Part shown: piece after piece, positions 32,796 to 44,562 of the stretch
Layout of the letters: each line of letters begins with the position of its first letter
How positions within the stretch are numbered: the stretch's first letter is position 1
Source: Sclerotinia nivalis
Taxonomy: Eukaryota; Ascomycota; Leotiomycetes; Helotiales; Sclerotiniaceae
DNA length: 64,000 bases
NCBI GenBank assembly: GCA_029531795.1
Contig: JAPEIS010000016.1
Location: forward strand, 930,001-994,000
Direction: 5' to 3'
Notes under the pieces: generated by a model
The model's input: the letters and a program-made list of their open reading frames with translations, nothing else
Told to the model about the DNA's origin: nothing
Database searches by the model: none
Made by a program: the position numbers and the translations under genes

Positions 32796-33257
32796 CTATA
32801 TTGCAGAGGAATCACGAAGACTACAAAGAGCTCGATCAATGATAACGTTTTTGTTGGGGATTTTATACCTATCAGGAAGAGTGCATACAACTGGTTTGCC
32901 GGAAGGATCATGCAGAGTGTTGACGAAGGCATTGATCACATCGTACTGCTTGGTTTCGAGATCGTACTTAGCTACAAGAGCCATCACGATTCGGAATGTT
33001 CGGCCTGCGAGTGTCGCTGCGTAGATTGTCTCAATAATGCTCTTTGCTTGGAGATCTCCGCGCACCACTAATCGAGAACGACACTGTATTATTAAGCCTT
33101 GATCATCGCATTTGTACGTGAATACCCATCGGAGGGGGATCGGTTTTGTTGGTTCTGATCCCGAATCGATTTCACACCAGGTGTTTTTAGCTTTGAGATT
33201 ATTAATCTCAAGATCGCAGTCCTGTTTAAACCAATGGCCAAGAGGGTGATCCTTCAA
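32796..33257 (-). pseudogene. Copia RT 5' part
   Basis: Contains KNTWCEIDSGSE, RWVFTYKCDDQG (family KWVFKxKxDxxG), RLVVRGDLQAK, YDVINAFVNT (family catalytic D of DVxxAFL) and ALCSLRDSSA just before the inserted LTR. Confidence 0.85.
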
Positions 33258-34749
33258 TTGTTTATAGAAGCTTGGTAACTTGGGAGCTGACGATGAGTGA
33301 ATTGGAGGGAGTGTGGTTGTCTGTATTCTATTGATCGTAGTCTATATGGAAGACAAGAGTGGTTTCGTATCAATTCCAGCAGTGAGCATACTGTGAACTG
33401 TAACAAACAAAGAACGGTCTTCCATTTCATTCATTCCAGACTGATCGGGTCAGAAGGTAGAGTGAAAGTCGTTTAATCGCTGAAGTCCTGAAGAGCCTGA
33501 TTTTTGTGATATCATAGTACCTATATAGGTTCCTGCTTCTGTATTGTTCCTTTGATAGCATTGCTGTATGCGTAACTGCCTTCGGGTGCGAACAGGTTGT
33601 TTTGGGATTTGGTTGTTAAAGAGAGGCGACTCTATATCGTAGTCAAATGATTGATACTTAGAAGGATTAATCTGAGCTTTAGGTATTTCAATCCTTATAA
33701 GGCGAGCTCTCTTTGGCACCCTCTCAATGTCACGAGTCCGCGAGTTCTGAGTGGACGATTCGAGGGTGAGCGTAGGGCGCGGCAGTCTTTCCGGTGACTG
33801 GATTTCCTCTACGGAGTACTCTGGTTGATCATGCCAGTGCACATGTTTCCTCTTTGAACGTTTTGGTTGAACGATTGGAGCAGACTCTGGGTCACTTTCG
33901 TATTCACCGCGTATTACCTCGGTGGTACGATCAGTAGGCTCGTACTCTATATTCCCTATATCAACTAGTTCAGTGAGGTCGGGGCTCAATATGTCGAAGT
34001 TTCTTTCCCCTTGGGCAGCGCCAACACCCTTACCCTCGGAATGTGGTTGCCCCCCAATGAGAGAGTCGGCATCTCCGGTTTGTCCTATGGGAGGATCATC
34101 CGGCGCTCGTATATCTCCATTGCATTGCCCACCATTATCAACTGGATTTGATTGTTTAGATGGTCCTAAATCGACTCCTTTGTTATCATTATCACCCCCA
34201 GATCAGTATCCACCCCCGAGACCAGCTCGTCAGTGGATGATTGATCTGCAGTGCGTATGGTGGATGAGCGCTGGGTCATTCGATCAGTGAAAATGGGTAG
34301 ATGAGTGAAGTCATCTTGATTGTCCTCGTTTTGAATGATCGTTCCATCCATTTCAATGTGATCTTGCATATCAAGGGCTCGAGCGAACACCTTGAGTTCC
34401 TTTGCGCTGTGTATATCCATCAGCTGATTTATGGGATCTGTGCAATAAGTGAAATTTTCGTTGAACGTAATGTTTCGAGTGACAATAACTCTATTGAGCT
34501 TTGGTATTTATATACAGTAGATTAGTGTGCCTGATATATAGCCTACAAGATACCCTATATGAGCTCGAGGATGAATTTTGTACCATTTCCTATTGATTTC
34601 AGCCTCTCTGTTTTTATCCAAGGGATATACTCGGCATTTATATCTGTAGATCCCGTTTCAGTTGGGACGGAGATCGTCAAATATTTTCTCGGCGAGCAGT
34701 GGGTTGTTTTTGTGCAAATAGTCCCTAAACCACGTATCGAGCATTTCAT
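33258..34749 (-). pseudogene. Copia integrase C-terminal part and linker
   Basis: Frames at 34555-34749, 34166-34420 and 33450-33989 hold an integrase tail and a Pro/Ser-rich linker (PERLPRPTLTLESSTQNSR, KRARLIRI). Several stops separate the pieces. Confidence 0.6.
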
Positions 34750-34958
34750 TTGGAGATTTAAAGGATTTGGCCTTCAAAAGACTTATATTGTAAAGGTAAG
34801 TCGCAGTTTGCACTGCTTCTATCTATAGAGTGTCCGGTAAACCTGCTGTGATCCGCATTTTGATTTGTTTAAGTGATTATTTTCTGTTTTGTGCATTCTG
34901 ATCCTTCATTGGGTTCGTATGTATGAGAAAGGGATAGTTCAAGTTCAATGCCCTCTTG

Positions 34959-36029
34959 CTATATCCACTTTTCGAAGAGTGTAGCTTCTATAATGCCAAT
35001 GACAGATGTATCGTTATCTTGTTTGATCCCTACGATTGCTAGGCTGTATTTACGGTGAACCCAAGCAACAAAGTTTGGAAGGATCGCAAAGACTTCGTTG
35101 TGTGTCTTCCTGTATAAAGGATATGAAAATATCTTGCCACTGTACATTTCCTTGATTACGAGGAGCTATGATGCACCTGTATACCCTTTGTCGAAATCAA
35201 AAAGATCCCATTGGATTTTATAAAATGGCTGAGGTGGCTGGCGATCATTCGGAGCATGAGAGATGATTTGTTTCGCATGAGTGCAAGCACAATCAATACA
35301 ATCCGTACGAATGATACCTTTTATCTTGACGTTTCGTGCTGCAAACATCAGATGTTCGAACGTTTCCTTCCTCAAATGCGTAGAGCGCTTATGCTATACC
35401 TCGCTTGTATCTTCCCTTAGTAAAGGAAGATCACGAGATCGATAAAAAGCTTTGTTAATCTTGCAGTTTATTGTTAGGTACATCACAGAAGGATTGTTCA
35501 CAGGAATAGATAAAAGAATACTCAAGTAGGTTAAAAGAGATTTGTGTTCTAAGAATACAAGATTTTCAGCACAAGTGCATTGAGTTACTATAATGCTGTA
35601 TTCAAGATCTCCTTTTCGGAGAGTACAATCATATCCTGAAAATTATAGACCAGCTTTCTCCAATCGAGCCTCCGAGACGATGTTTACATGAAAGCCAGGG
35701 ATTAATGCTACATCGTTCAAAATGAGATCACTATTAGGGTGACCTTCTCTCTGAATGATCCTTTTGATCATACGAACACCACGCCCTAAGGCTTGGAAGC
35801 TTAATGTTCCTGCTTCAACAATATCATTGGGGTTGGATGGTTTGTAACGGTGATCATCCAGAAGAGAAATATCATTCACGATATATATAGCACCACAGTT
35901 GTCAAGCAGGATACTATTGAAGAGATAATGTATTCCTACAGCAGTTAAGTAGACCCCTGTTTGATCATGGCGAGCATCAAAGATAGCAGCATTGATTGAA
36001 GATCCTGGAGGAGCAATAGAAGATTTCAT
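34959..36029 (-). pseudogene. Copia protease and integrase core
   Basis: Protease: ILLDNCGAIYIVND (about 35.9 kb), where the family has D-S/N-G; then SDLILNDVALIPGFHVNIVS. Pre-integrase: GIIRTDCIDCACTHAK and PFYKIQWDLFDFDKGYTG (35.2 kb), then an integrase core (MYSGKIFSYPLYRKTHNEV). Stops lie between the blocks and the usual protease Gly is lost. Confidence 0.7.
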
Positions 36030-36473
36030 CTATCCTTCTTTCACCAAATCAGAATGTACATGCTTCCAAGAATTTGACTTGGATCGATCCCTTATAAATG
36101 CCAGTTCGGATTCGGGGTAATTCCGTTTGAGCCTTGGATTCGTTGAACCAGTGAGTGCTAGTTCAATAATCTTGCATTTGCTCGTAGAATGATGGTGTCC
36201 ATTCCCGTTGTTCCAATCAGTTTCAGTTCTGTAAGGACAATCCCAGGTTCTACTACTCTTTTGATTGCTATTGGAGTTGTAACTCTTCTTATTCTTTTTA
36301 GATTTTTTATCGCCTTAATTAGAGCTAAGAGTGGAGTACACCCTTCCTTTAGACTTTGCAGCGATGGAATCCTGAAAAACTAATTCTTCAAAAACGTCAC
36401 CTAACTTTTTGAGAGTAAGATTGGGTAATCCGAGCTGGTTGTTCATCTCGATCTGTGTGATCATGGTATTTGC

Positions 36474-37319
36474 CTAGATGGGAAGCATCCTGGTACCTAT
36501 TACTTGTAGGAAAGCAATAGTGGCGATTTCATCCTGCACCTCGATGATCCTGTATGCGAGAGCCTTGGTGTATGAGGTGGTCCAATCCCGGTGCCATTTC
36601 ACCGGGTCGGTTCTGCCAAACGACGCTTGTGCTAGGACAGACCGATATTCGTGGAGTACTGCGAGTTTAGCAATGGTTACCGTTGGTGCGAGCTTCCTTT
36701 TGAAAGAGAGAATGATCATCTTGAGTGACAACGCTGTACTACCTTGATTCATGATGGATAGCTCCATGAGGTGTACATAATCGACAATTGATTCGATCCA
36801 TTCGTAAACATCACGAAAAGCTTTGTGATTCTGTGCGTACTTTTGTCGTTGATAGCGGTACTTTGTTTGGAGAACGCTAAGCTCAACGGAGATATCTTGG
36901 AAGATGACCGGAAGTGGAGCAGTGGACTTGGTAGGAGTGAGTCTCTACGTATTATCGTCAGAATCTTTCATCTTAGTGTCCCCACTTGCATCCTTTTTTG
37001 TGTGAGTGGCCAATGTGTATTCCATGAGTTCCTATTGATACCGAGTGTAGTTGATACGATTGTATTTAAGCTGGAGATCGGCAATTGATGGTAGAATAGA
37101 GGATTTGACAGACAGCCAATCGATTTGAGTACGGATTGGTATGTCCGTTAGCTCAGCGCTCGGAATGGTTGTATTCGAAGCTGGAACGAGCGGGTTGCTA
37201 TCTGGGTCCATTAAGTCCCAAATACCTTGAACTTGACATTTGATCTTTAATCGAAGATACCACTCCGGTCATTGAGCACGAGTAATAAACAAGAGTATAT
37301 CGGGATGATCTTTCGCCAT
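36474..37319 (-). pseudogene. Copia gag
   Basis: From Met at 37319 the frame reads MAKDHPDILLFITRAQ, a TGA where Trp is expected, then PEWYLRLKIKCQVQGIWDLM, DP, the typical Copia gag opening (W..LK..A...GIWDL). Further TAG codons near 37040 and 36945 interrupt it; the rest, including HKAFRDVYEWIESIVDYVHL and ASFGRTDPVKWHRDW, runs to a stop at 36474. All three internal stops can be explained by C to T or G to A. Confidence 0.8.
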
Positions 37320-37436
37320 AATGAAACAGGGTAACGTGAAGGTTGAATATTGGAATAAGGAGGAGGGAGGAGTGAAGTGAGAGAACGAGTCCCTTGAGTA
37401 CTAAGTAAACAAGTGATAGAAGTTTGGGCAGATTAA

Positions 37437-37455
37437 GAGCTACCGGGCTCATAAC
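37437..37455 (-). promoter_or_regulatory. Copia primer-binding site, initiator-tRNA anticodon-arm type
   Basis: Minus strand reads GTTATGAGCCCGGTAGCTC. The first eleven bases complement GGGCTCATAAC, the anticodon stem-loop of tRNA-Met; Copia elements often prime with such a half-tRNA. It lies 118 bp before the gag start, as expected. Confidence 0.6.
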
Positions 37456-38444
37456 TATCACAGAAAAAGTGACGCCACTTTTGCTGAGCGGTTAATTGGA
37501 TTAATATAGTAATCATTCCCTGTAACAAAAGCTTTATAATTTCAGTGATTGAGAGTCTGTATTGTAGATTATCGGACATTGCTTGAGGATCTTGGCGTTT
37601 CCGCTCTTCAAAAGTGGGCTTGACTTCGATCGGAAGATACCGACCACAATTGTGGCCAAAGATTTGGATCAATAGATCGTATACAAACAACAACCAAGTA
37701 ATTATATAAAGCGTTGAATATATCATTTAATCATTAGCATTTTTAAGAAACCAATGGTATAGTTTTAGCAACTTTCATTGGTCAATCGTATCATCTATTT
37801 GTCCTCTTTACAAGCTCTCTCTCTAGGATATCGACGAGGGACTAGTGAATATCCATCACCACAATGGCAGCTCGATATGAGAAAACGTTTTACTGTGAGT
37901 ACAAATGACTATACAAAACCAGTTTTTTCAGGATTTGGAGAAAAATGGTAAAACAGAATCTGTGTTACGCAAATGAGAATGTAATGTTTCCGTCTGTGGA
38001 AAACGGTTTACGAAAATCCATTTTAAACCAGCGATGTTCGGGAAAACTGAAAATCGTAAACCCGAGTGGTGAACCAAAAATTGAGCGTGTGGTTTAGTAG
38101 AAATTACCACAGTCTCTAATCAATCCTACTGGCACTTCCACGTGACAGTAGATTGTAGGAGTTGTAACAATTTTCTTGCAATGTTTGCTTCTCCCTTTGT
38201 TTCGCCTCATCTTCATACTGACGTTTCAATTGAAGACTGTACAATAAACAATGCACGTTTCCTTTATTCGTGCTTTCTTCCCAGTTTGTGTCCTCGATTA
38301 TACATTGTTCCAAATCTATAATCATCACTCGATCTCCAACATCAATGGCATTGTCGATAGGCACACGCATGGGGAAAGTGAAGCTTCAATATCAGTCTTG
38401 TGTTACTTGTATTGATTTGCCTAAAGAACTAGAACTATGGAAAC
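37456..38444. other. Presumed Copia 5' LTR and a short unknown frame
   Basis: The Copia 5' LTR should start at 37456 but its far end is unclear. A minus-strand frame at 38116-38370 (MRVPIDNAIDVGDRVMIIDL..) is protein-like and may be a gene fragment cut by the LINE stack; not recognised. Confidence 0.35.
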
Positions 38445-38458
38445 GTCGAACTATATGA

Positions 38459-38748
38459 TTGATTGATTGATTGATTGATATATTTATCGTTATAGGCCGT
38501 AGGCCACACATGCTTGCACGTGTAACCTTTGCCATCTATTCCAGTTTTGGACAAATGATGCCCGGGGGTTAGTCCCCCGGATGGTATACTAGCTAATTAG
38601 GTTGAATACAATTTAGGGTTATTAGGGCAGGGTTTACATGATTGCCATCGTGTAGTTGAATAGAGCTTTAAAGCTGTGGTATAATCGTAATCCGCTTCGT
38701 CTACTGGATCACTTTCTCTTGATCCCTCTCCCGATCCCCTCGTACGCT
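38459..38748 (-). mobile_element. LINE fragment 1: 290-bp 5'-truncated copy
   Basis: Starts (in plus orientation) with a GATT tail and contains a 3' untranslated region very similar to the first 300 bp of LINE B (shared AGGCCGTAGGCCACAC, AGGGCAGGGTTTACATGATT, CGCTTCGTCTACTGGATCAC). Flanked by the 14-bp duplication GTCGAACTATATGA. Confidence 0.85.
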
Positions 38749-39329
38749 GTCGAACTATATGATTTGATTTGATTTGATATATTTATCGTCATAGGCCGTA
38801 GGCCACACGTGCTTGCACGTGTAAACCTTTGCCATCTATTCCAGTTTTTGGACAAATGACGCCCGGGGGAGGCCCCCAGGTGGTATGCTAGCTAGCTAGA
38901 TTATATACATTTTCAAGGGTACTAGGGCAGGGTTTACATGATTGCCATCGTATAATTGAGCAAAGCTTTTAAAGCTTGAGATGCATTCGTAGTCCGCTTC
39001 GTCTACTGGATCACTACCTCTTGATCCCTCTCCCGATCCCCTTATACGTTAAATTTTTTTTTTTTTTAAAAAATAAATAATAAAATAATAATAAAATAAT
39101 GAAAAAGAAATTGATCAATTTTTAATATATTGACCAAAAAAAATTGACCAAATTGACCAAATTGACCAGAATTGGCCAGCTAATTGATCAAATTGAACGA
39201 ATTGATCTAATTGACTATATGAACAGAAAACTGAGATCCTTAATCGTCATCCTGGTTATTCTGATCGTTGGGAGGGTGACGCAGGTATATGTTGTATTGG
39301 AAATTAGTTGTTTCCAATTATTCTGCAAG

Positions 39330-40260
39330 TCTGGCTATACTAGTGGGTATGCTCAGAAGCTAAGGGATGGTTTCAGAAGGGGGGTTTTTTGAGAGCGTTT
39401 TGTATACTTTGCCAATTTTGCAAAAGAAGAAGTGTAAAGGGATCTTCCTTTTTCCACAAGTGCAGAGGGTATATGCTTTGGGGTGATGGAATCGTTCGTG
39501 GTAGGCTGCGAAGTCTCTATATTGGGACCTGATTGCTAGTATATAGTCCAATATAGTTTTTTTTTATAGAGAGTAATGCTAGCTCTTTTGTATGAATAAT
39601 GAATAAATCCTTATAGTATTGGGGACTTGTAGTGTTCCATAATTGTATACTTGCTAGTTTGGCATTTGTCTTTGCCAATCGTTTCAGAGAAGCTAAAGTG
39701 CAGATTGGATTAGAAGGAGGCAGGAGAGCTGCTCCTTCCTTTGCAGCTTTGTTAGCGGCCTCATTCCCAGGGATATTGAGATGCCCTGGGACCCATCGGA
39801 TACGGATCGCCTTAGGCGGAAGGTGTGGTGATCGGGGTTTGGAGGTCTATATTTGTGTGAGATCTGCGAATTCTTTGAAGACCGATTGAGAGGATCCATT
39901 GAAGTGGGATCCTAATCGCAGTGTCACTTTGTAGTTATCCAGGAAAATCCAGAGGTCAGTGGCCAGTGTTGCGGAGAGTACGGTTACAGCAGCTTTAGCT
40001 CCTTTTAATGTTGCGATTGCCTCTGCATCGAAGACTTCCGCGTTCAGGCCCAGTGAGAATGAATGATGCATAATTTGTCTTCCGAATTGTATTACGATGA
40101 AGCCGCCTCCAGTGGCCCTGTCTTTGGCTTCGCTTTTTGAGCTGTCGGAGAAGACCTGTAGGTCATATCCTGGAATTGTATTGTAGAAGGCTTTGAAATC
40201 ACTTGCTGCCTGAGATTTTGATCTGCCTAAGGGCCTAAAGACGCGTATTTCGGCTTCCAA
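39330..40260 (-). pseudogene. LINE B RNase H and C-terminal finger
   Basis: Contains LQVFSDSSKSEAKD (family FSDGSKSE), VFDAEAIATLKGAKAA, TDLWIFLDNYKVTLRLGS, then a stop near 39847, an RVPGHLNIPGNEAA-like part in another frame near 39760, and DFAAYHERFHHPKAYTLCTC, GKRKIPLHFFFCKIG at 39.5-39.4 kb. At least two frame breaks. Confidence 0.7.
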
Positions 40261-40278
40261 CCGGGTTTCAGTGCATTC

Positions 40279-41997
40279 CTATAGGGGTAGGGCTAATGGG
40301 TTCATTTGTTCGGATGAGGATAGAGCAGTGATAAGTTTAGCGAATCTAGAGATGGCGATTCGGTTACTCAGCGATCTTATATAGTTGGTTTTGATGAGTA
40401 GAGAGTGGTACGGATCCAGTTTTGCAATATGTATAATGTAAATCTGTGATACCAGATTCAATTCAATCTCTACTGGTCTGAGTTTGGATTCTTCGTACAG
40501 GATTGCCAGATTGGTAGTCCTATATACTGGGAGGACAGTCCGAATACAGGCGAGTACCATTTTGTTTATGAGATTCAAATGACAATCCACTAGGTTCGAG
40601 ATTTTTAGGCCTGAAATGAGATTTTTTGGCCTGATCCGGTTTGGCCATTACGTTTCCGATGCAAAGTAGCATTTTTTCAGAGCGCAAGCTATTGCAACGT
40701 GTCGGGTGAGATGCAAAGGGATTCCTCGCACTGTATTGTTAAACGATCGTAATGCATTTGTAGTCCTGAAGGCCTTTACAGAAAGAATCTGTATATATAC
40801 CTTGAAATTGAGATTCCTGTCAAAATAAACCCCTAATTATCTAAGTGGTTTTGGTTTCATTTCGATTTTGAAGCCTTCTATTTGTATATCTAGGTCGTCT
40901 ATGTGTATACGGAACCCTTTGTAGAAATGGATAAGCTCCGATTTCTTGGGGTCGAAAGTGATCCTTTCGGATTTGCCCCATTCCAGAGCTTCTTGTATAT
41001 TCGATTGTAAAAGTGTACAATTCTCTTGTAAGTTATACGAAAAGGCTAGCAAAGCGATATCGTTTGTGTATCCGAATCTGTATACAGGGTTCTCCATCCA
41101 GAAAATGGGAGCTATATAGAGTATAAATAGGATCGGGGAGATAGATGATCCTTGTGGGAAACTGTATCCCAGAGTTGTTTTTGGGTCTGTTTCTCTATCC
41201 AAACGGATTTTGATAAAACGATTGGTGGCAAAGGATTGTACCCATTTTACTAGATTATCCGGCCAGCCTTGTTCCCTGAATCAATTAACAAACCGGCCAG
41301 GCAGTACTGTGTCGAAAGCATTTTTTACATTTATAATAAGCAAAGTAGCTTTTAACCCTGATCTCAGAGCTGATTCGATGTTATAAGTTATATATATTGT
41401 AAGATCGATTGAGGATCGAAGCAGTAGCGCTCCGAATTGCTGATTCGCAAGAACTTTGCAGGATATAGCCAGCCAAGACATTTTTTTGGCGATGAGCATT
41501 TTCAGGCCTTTGTCTAATACTGAAAGCAGGGCTATAGGTCGGTATGATCTTAGGCTGGTGCTGTCCGCCTTGTTAGGTTTCGGGATGATCGCTACAGTGG
41601 CTATGCGAAAGCATTCTGGGTGGTGTCCAATTTCGAGGCACTTCCTGAACAGTTGTAGAACAAATTCTTTGATCAATAGCTATACGACCTGTAGGATCTT
41701 GGTAGGGATTTCATCAACGCCTGGAGCTGTATTTCCAGCCTGTAGTATCGCTTTCCTTAGGTCCTGCATAATAATATCTGGGAAAGGTATAACTCGGATA
41801 GGACTTGTTAAGGCAGTAAAAGCGATATCATCGACTTCCGCAGTATTCGTTAATAAATGATTAACAAACAATATTCGCTTTTCTTCAATGCTATTAGTTA
41901 TAAAATGATCCTTTGAGTCCATCAAAAGGGGTATACAATATATTCCTGTAATCTGGTGCCATTTTGTTATTCTGTAGACATCATTTATATCTTTCAC
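40279..41997 (-). pseudogene. LINE B reverse transcriptase
   Basis: Pieces: AGNTAPGVDEIPTKIL (41.7 kb), RIATVAIIPKPNKADSTSLR, SYRPIALLSVLDKGLKMLIA (41.55 kb), LLIINVKNAFDTVLPGRFVN (41.3 kb), YSFPQGSSISPILFILYIAP (41.15 kb) and the catalytic FGYTNDIALLAFS (41.05 kb), where the family has Y-A-D-D: the first catalytic Asp reads Asn (GAT to AAT, a G to A change). Several stops. Confidence 0.75.
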
Positions 41998-42123
41998 ATC
42001 GTTTATTTTTGAATTGAAAAAGGATTGTTTTGCTTTACGAACAATCTTTCGAAAAAGTCGTTTCGATTCAATTATATCATCAATTCGATGTCCTATGGCC
42101 GCTTGTTTGCAAGCTTCGTTCCA

Positions 42124-43029
42124 TCAGGGTTGACTGAGAAGGCTTTGTGAGGACCTTTTTGCCAAGCCCATAAAGGTGTTCTGAAGAACAGATGTAAAAG
42201 TCAGTACAAATAGATCGAGGTTCGAAGGGGTATCCAGAGGGATATCAAATTCGATTAGATTGTTGGACAGAAGATCCGTGAATAAATCAATGTTCAAAAT
42301 GTCTAGTTTGAGTTTCTGTATTGAATTTAGATTGCAGCAATTCCAGTATAATAAGGTTTTCAAAGTTTTGTGATCCGAAATGCAATCCAGATGATCGGCT
42401 AGATTGGTAGTAATTGAATAAGGGCCCGAAAGGAAGGTTAAATCAAGCATGTTGCCTCTGTTATATGTAAGAATGCCAATTGGTGAAATGAATCGTAAGT
42501 TTTGCGTATTAGCCCATTCCACAAATGGCTCGGCGAATGGGGATTGAGCTGTGTGAAGGGGGTTCCAACTGGAATGATGTAAATTGAAGTCTCTGAGTAG
42601 GAGTGTCGGGTGTTGTGTAAGATTTTGTAAAATGAGGAGGGATTTAACCGTTTGATTTTCGTGAGAGCATTGTGATAAAGCATTATATATATTAATAATC
42701 AGAAAAGAAGAGTTATTCGTTGTTTGTAATTCCAGGAAAATCAAGTCCCGAGAGATTAGAGGCCTGAGCTGGTTGGCCCGGAGGCCGATATCTTTCCTAA
42801 CGTATGTTATAACACAGGGGTGGATTACCCAGATGTCTAATAGAGTGAAAGTTTCGTAAAAGGGATGAGTTTTGGTAATTTTCTGTATAATATCGGAGAA
42901 AATGTAGGGCTCTTGTATTAATATGATGTCGATTTGATCCGAGTTTGCTAAGGCTAGAGCGATCTCATGGGAGGTTGCTCCTTTATTTACATTTGTTTGT
43001 GTAATAGATAATGGTTTATGATGATTCAT
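42124..43029 (-). CDS. LINE B endonuclease domain (open frame of ORF2)
   Basis: A 301-residue open frame starts MNHHKPLSITQTNVNKGATS, with IDIILIQEPYIF (Glu of the AP endonuclease active site), a LIINIYNA block, TLLLRDFNLHHSSWN (family GDFN-HH) and the closing SDHKTLKTLL (S-D-H). The Gly of GDFN is Arg here. It continues into the RT of the same ORF2 after stops, so a complete ORF2 is not made. Confidence 0.75.
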   Translation of the reverse strand: MNHHKPLSITQTNVNKGATSHEIALALANSDQIDIILIQEPYIFSDIIQKITKTHPFYETFTLLDIWVIHPCVITYVRKDIGLRANQLRPLISRDLIFLELQTTNNSSFLIINIYNALSQCSHENQTVKSLLILQNLTQHPTLLLRDFNLHHSSWNPLHTAQSPFAEPFVEWANTQNLRFISPIGILTYNRGNMLDLTFLSGPYSITTNLADHLDCISDHKTLKTLLYWNCCNLNSIQKLKLDILNIDLFTDLLSNNLIEFDIPLDTPSNLDLFVLTFTSVLQNTFMGLAKRSSQSLLSQP

Positions 43030-44464
43030 TAAAAGGAATTACGAAAAGGTCTTCGATGTTTGCGAATCGATTGTTGGGGCGGGTGCTAGGGGGAACCCCG
43101 ATCTGGTTTGAGCCAAATATACAGGTTGGAGTTTTTGAACAGATTTCATGAAGAATTTGGAGTGTAGGTGTAATGGGGATTGGGGTATCCTTCATTTGAG
43201 AGTCAATGGTTATATTTGCTATACATTTGGCGTCTGTGCAGGCTTTGACTTTAATCGAATGATAGGTTTTCCTGATTGCCTGTCGTTCCGATTTGGATTT
43301 GGTTTTGTTGGCGATAAATCGTAAGGGATATTTGGGGTCATCAATTGTGTAAGGTCTATAGCAGTGAAGGCATTTTGCAGAGCAAATGTAGGCTATATTG
43401 CATTTTGAAGTATGATTTGCTTCAGAGTGTTTGGGGGAGCTACAGATGCGGTAGGTTTGGGGCTTGGAGCAGACCCTCGAGTTGTGTCACATGAAGTAGC
43501 GAAAGCATTGAATAGTTTTCGGTTTTTGAATCAATAAGACGGTTGTAACAATGGCTCCCAGAATCTTTAGGTATTTTTTGAATAGGTCCTTAGTATTAGC
43601 TTTGAAGCTTACTATCTATGTAGTATGAAAAAGACCTAAATTGATGTTTGTTTGTGTTTGAATAGTATGTATCAGTTCTTGACCAAAGTAATCCTTGATA
43701 GCTTCAAATAAGGTCTCCTTGGTTACAGGTTCAGTAACCATTTCGAAGGAATCGTTTAGAATTGTTACATTCCGAAGGATGTAAGCCAATTAGTAGGTTG
43801 TTCATTTCTCTTGAATCTCAATTTTGCAATCTCCGATAGTAGTGGAGATGATAGATTTCTGTTTCTCGAGTGCTAAGAGGTTGAAGAATGAACTGATGCA
43901 AAGAGCGAATCCTGTATTAACTTCCTGGATTTCTTTCAAGAGTGGAGCAGAGGAACCCAGCGCTTTTTTGAGGGCTGTAAGGATAACAAAAGCTTCAGCT
44001 TTGCAGGCCGGGTGAGATTGTCCAATCCTTACGAATAGGCGACTATCTGTAAGGGCTGTGGGAGGTGTAATTTTTGTTGTTTTTATGGGTGCAACTGAGT
44101 GAGTTTTGATTGTGTTTGCAGCTTTTTGGGCGTACGAGGCCTTGACTACTGTAGGGATAATTGCAATTGCAGTTTGGTGAGTGACGGGAGGGGTGGCAGC
44201 GTTCGCAATGACCCGGAGAGGGTGAGCTCCGCTGATGAGGGCATCGAAGTGCTTTTCAGTGGATGCCTTGAAATCCAGGCAAAGAGCGATGAGAAGTTTT
44301 CGAGACCTCGCTGGGAGAGTAAGAACCTCTTTGGAGTCCAAATACTTGTCCAAAAGGGAGGTAATTGGGCCAAAGATTGCCTGGCCATCGTTTGCCTTGG
44401 CTGTCAGGGCGTTGGCTCTACCCAGAAGGGTCTGGGAGAGCTTTGGAGTGCCCGTGGAGGCCAT
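43030..44464 (-). pseudogene. LINE B ORF1 (gag-like)
   Basis: The first 220 residues (44464-43802) are open: MASTGTPKLSQTLLGRANAL, ARSRKLLIALCLDFKASTEK, VRIGQSHPACKAEAFVILTA. After a TGA-type stop, decayed frames reach Cys-rich knuckles (CSKPQTYRICSSPKHSEANH and CNIAYICSAKCLHC) at about 43.47-43.36 kb and end just before the ORF2 start. Confidence 0.7.
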
Positions 44465-44562
44465 CCTGAAGGAGAGGCACAGATAATGTGCGGATAACGA
44501 TGATGGTAATTACAGATCAATTCTTCTATTCATATGAGAGATTGCTCGAACTATATGAAGTG

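Larger units (their letters stand above)
31130..37455 (-). mobile_element. Copia-type LTR retrotransposon, decayed and split by a solo LTR
   Basis: Minus-strand order from 37455: primer-binding site, gag, protease, integrase, linker, reverse transcriptase, RNase H ending near 31130. This gag-PR-IN-RT-RNH order is diagnostic of Ty1/Copia. Many stops (TAG/TGA) interrupt otherwise continuous homology. A 588-bp solo LTR (32208-32795) splits the RT. The element's own LTRs were not resolved; the 5' LTR should begin at 37456 and run to higher coordinates. Confidence 0.85.
38763..44545 (-). mobile_element. LINE B: near full-length Tad1-type element
   Basis: On the minus strand: ORF1 (44464 to about 43030), endonuclease (43029-42124), RT (about 41997-40640), RNase H (40260-39840) and finger (about 39480), then an untranslated region with an A/T-rich low-complexity block (39050-39100) and a GATTT tail. 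Flanked by TCGAACTATATGA duplications. ORF1 N-terminus and endonuclease are open, RT and RNase H are broken. Confidence 0.85.

Noticed and set aside
38459..39050. Two direct repeats of about 300 bp as possible LTRs or a CRISPR-like array
   Set aside because: They are LINE 3' ends with GATT-type tails and target duplications; no TG..CA ends, and a CRISPR is not expected in a fungus.
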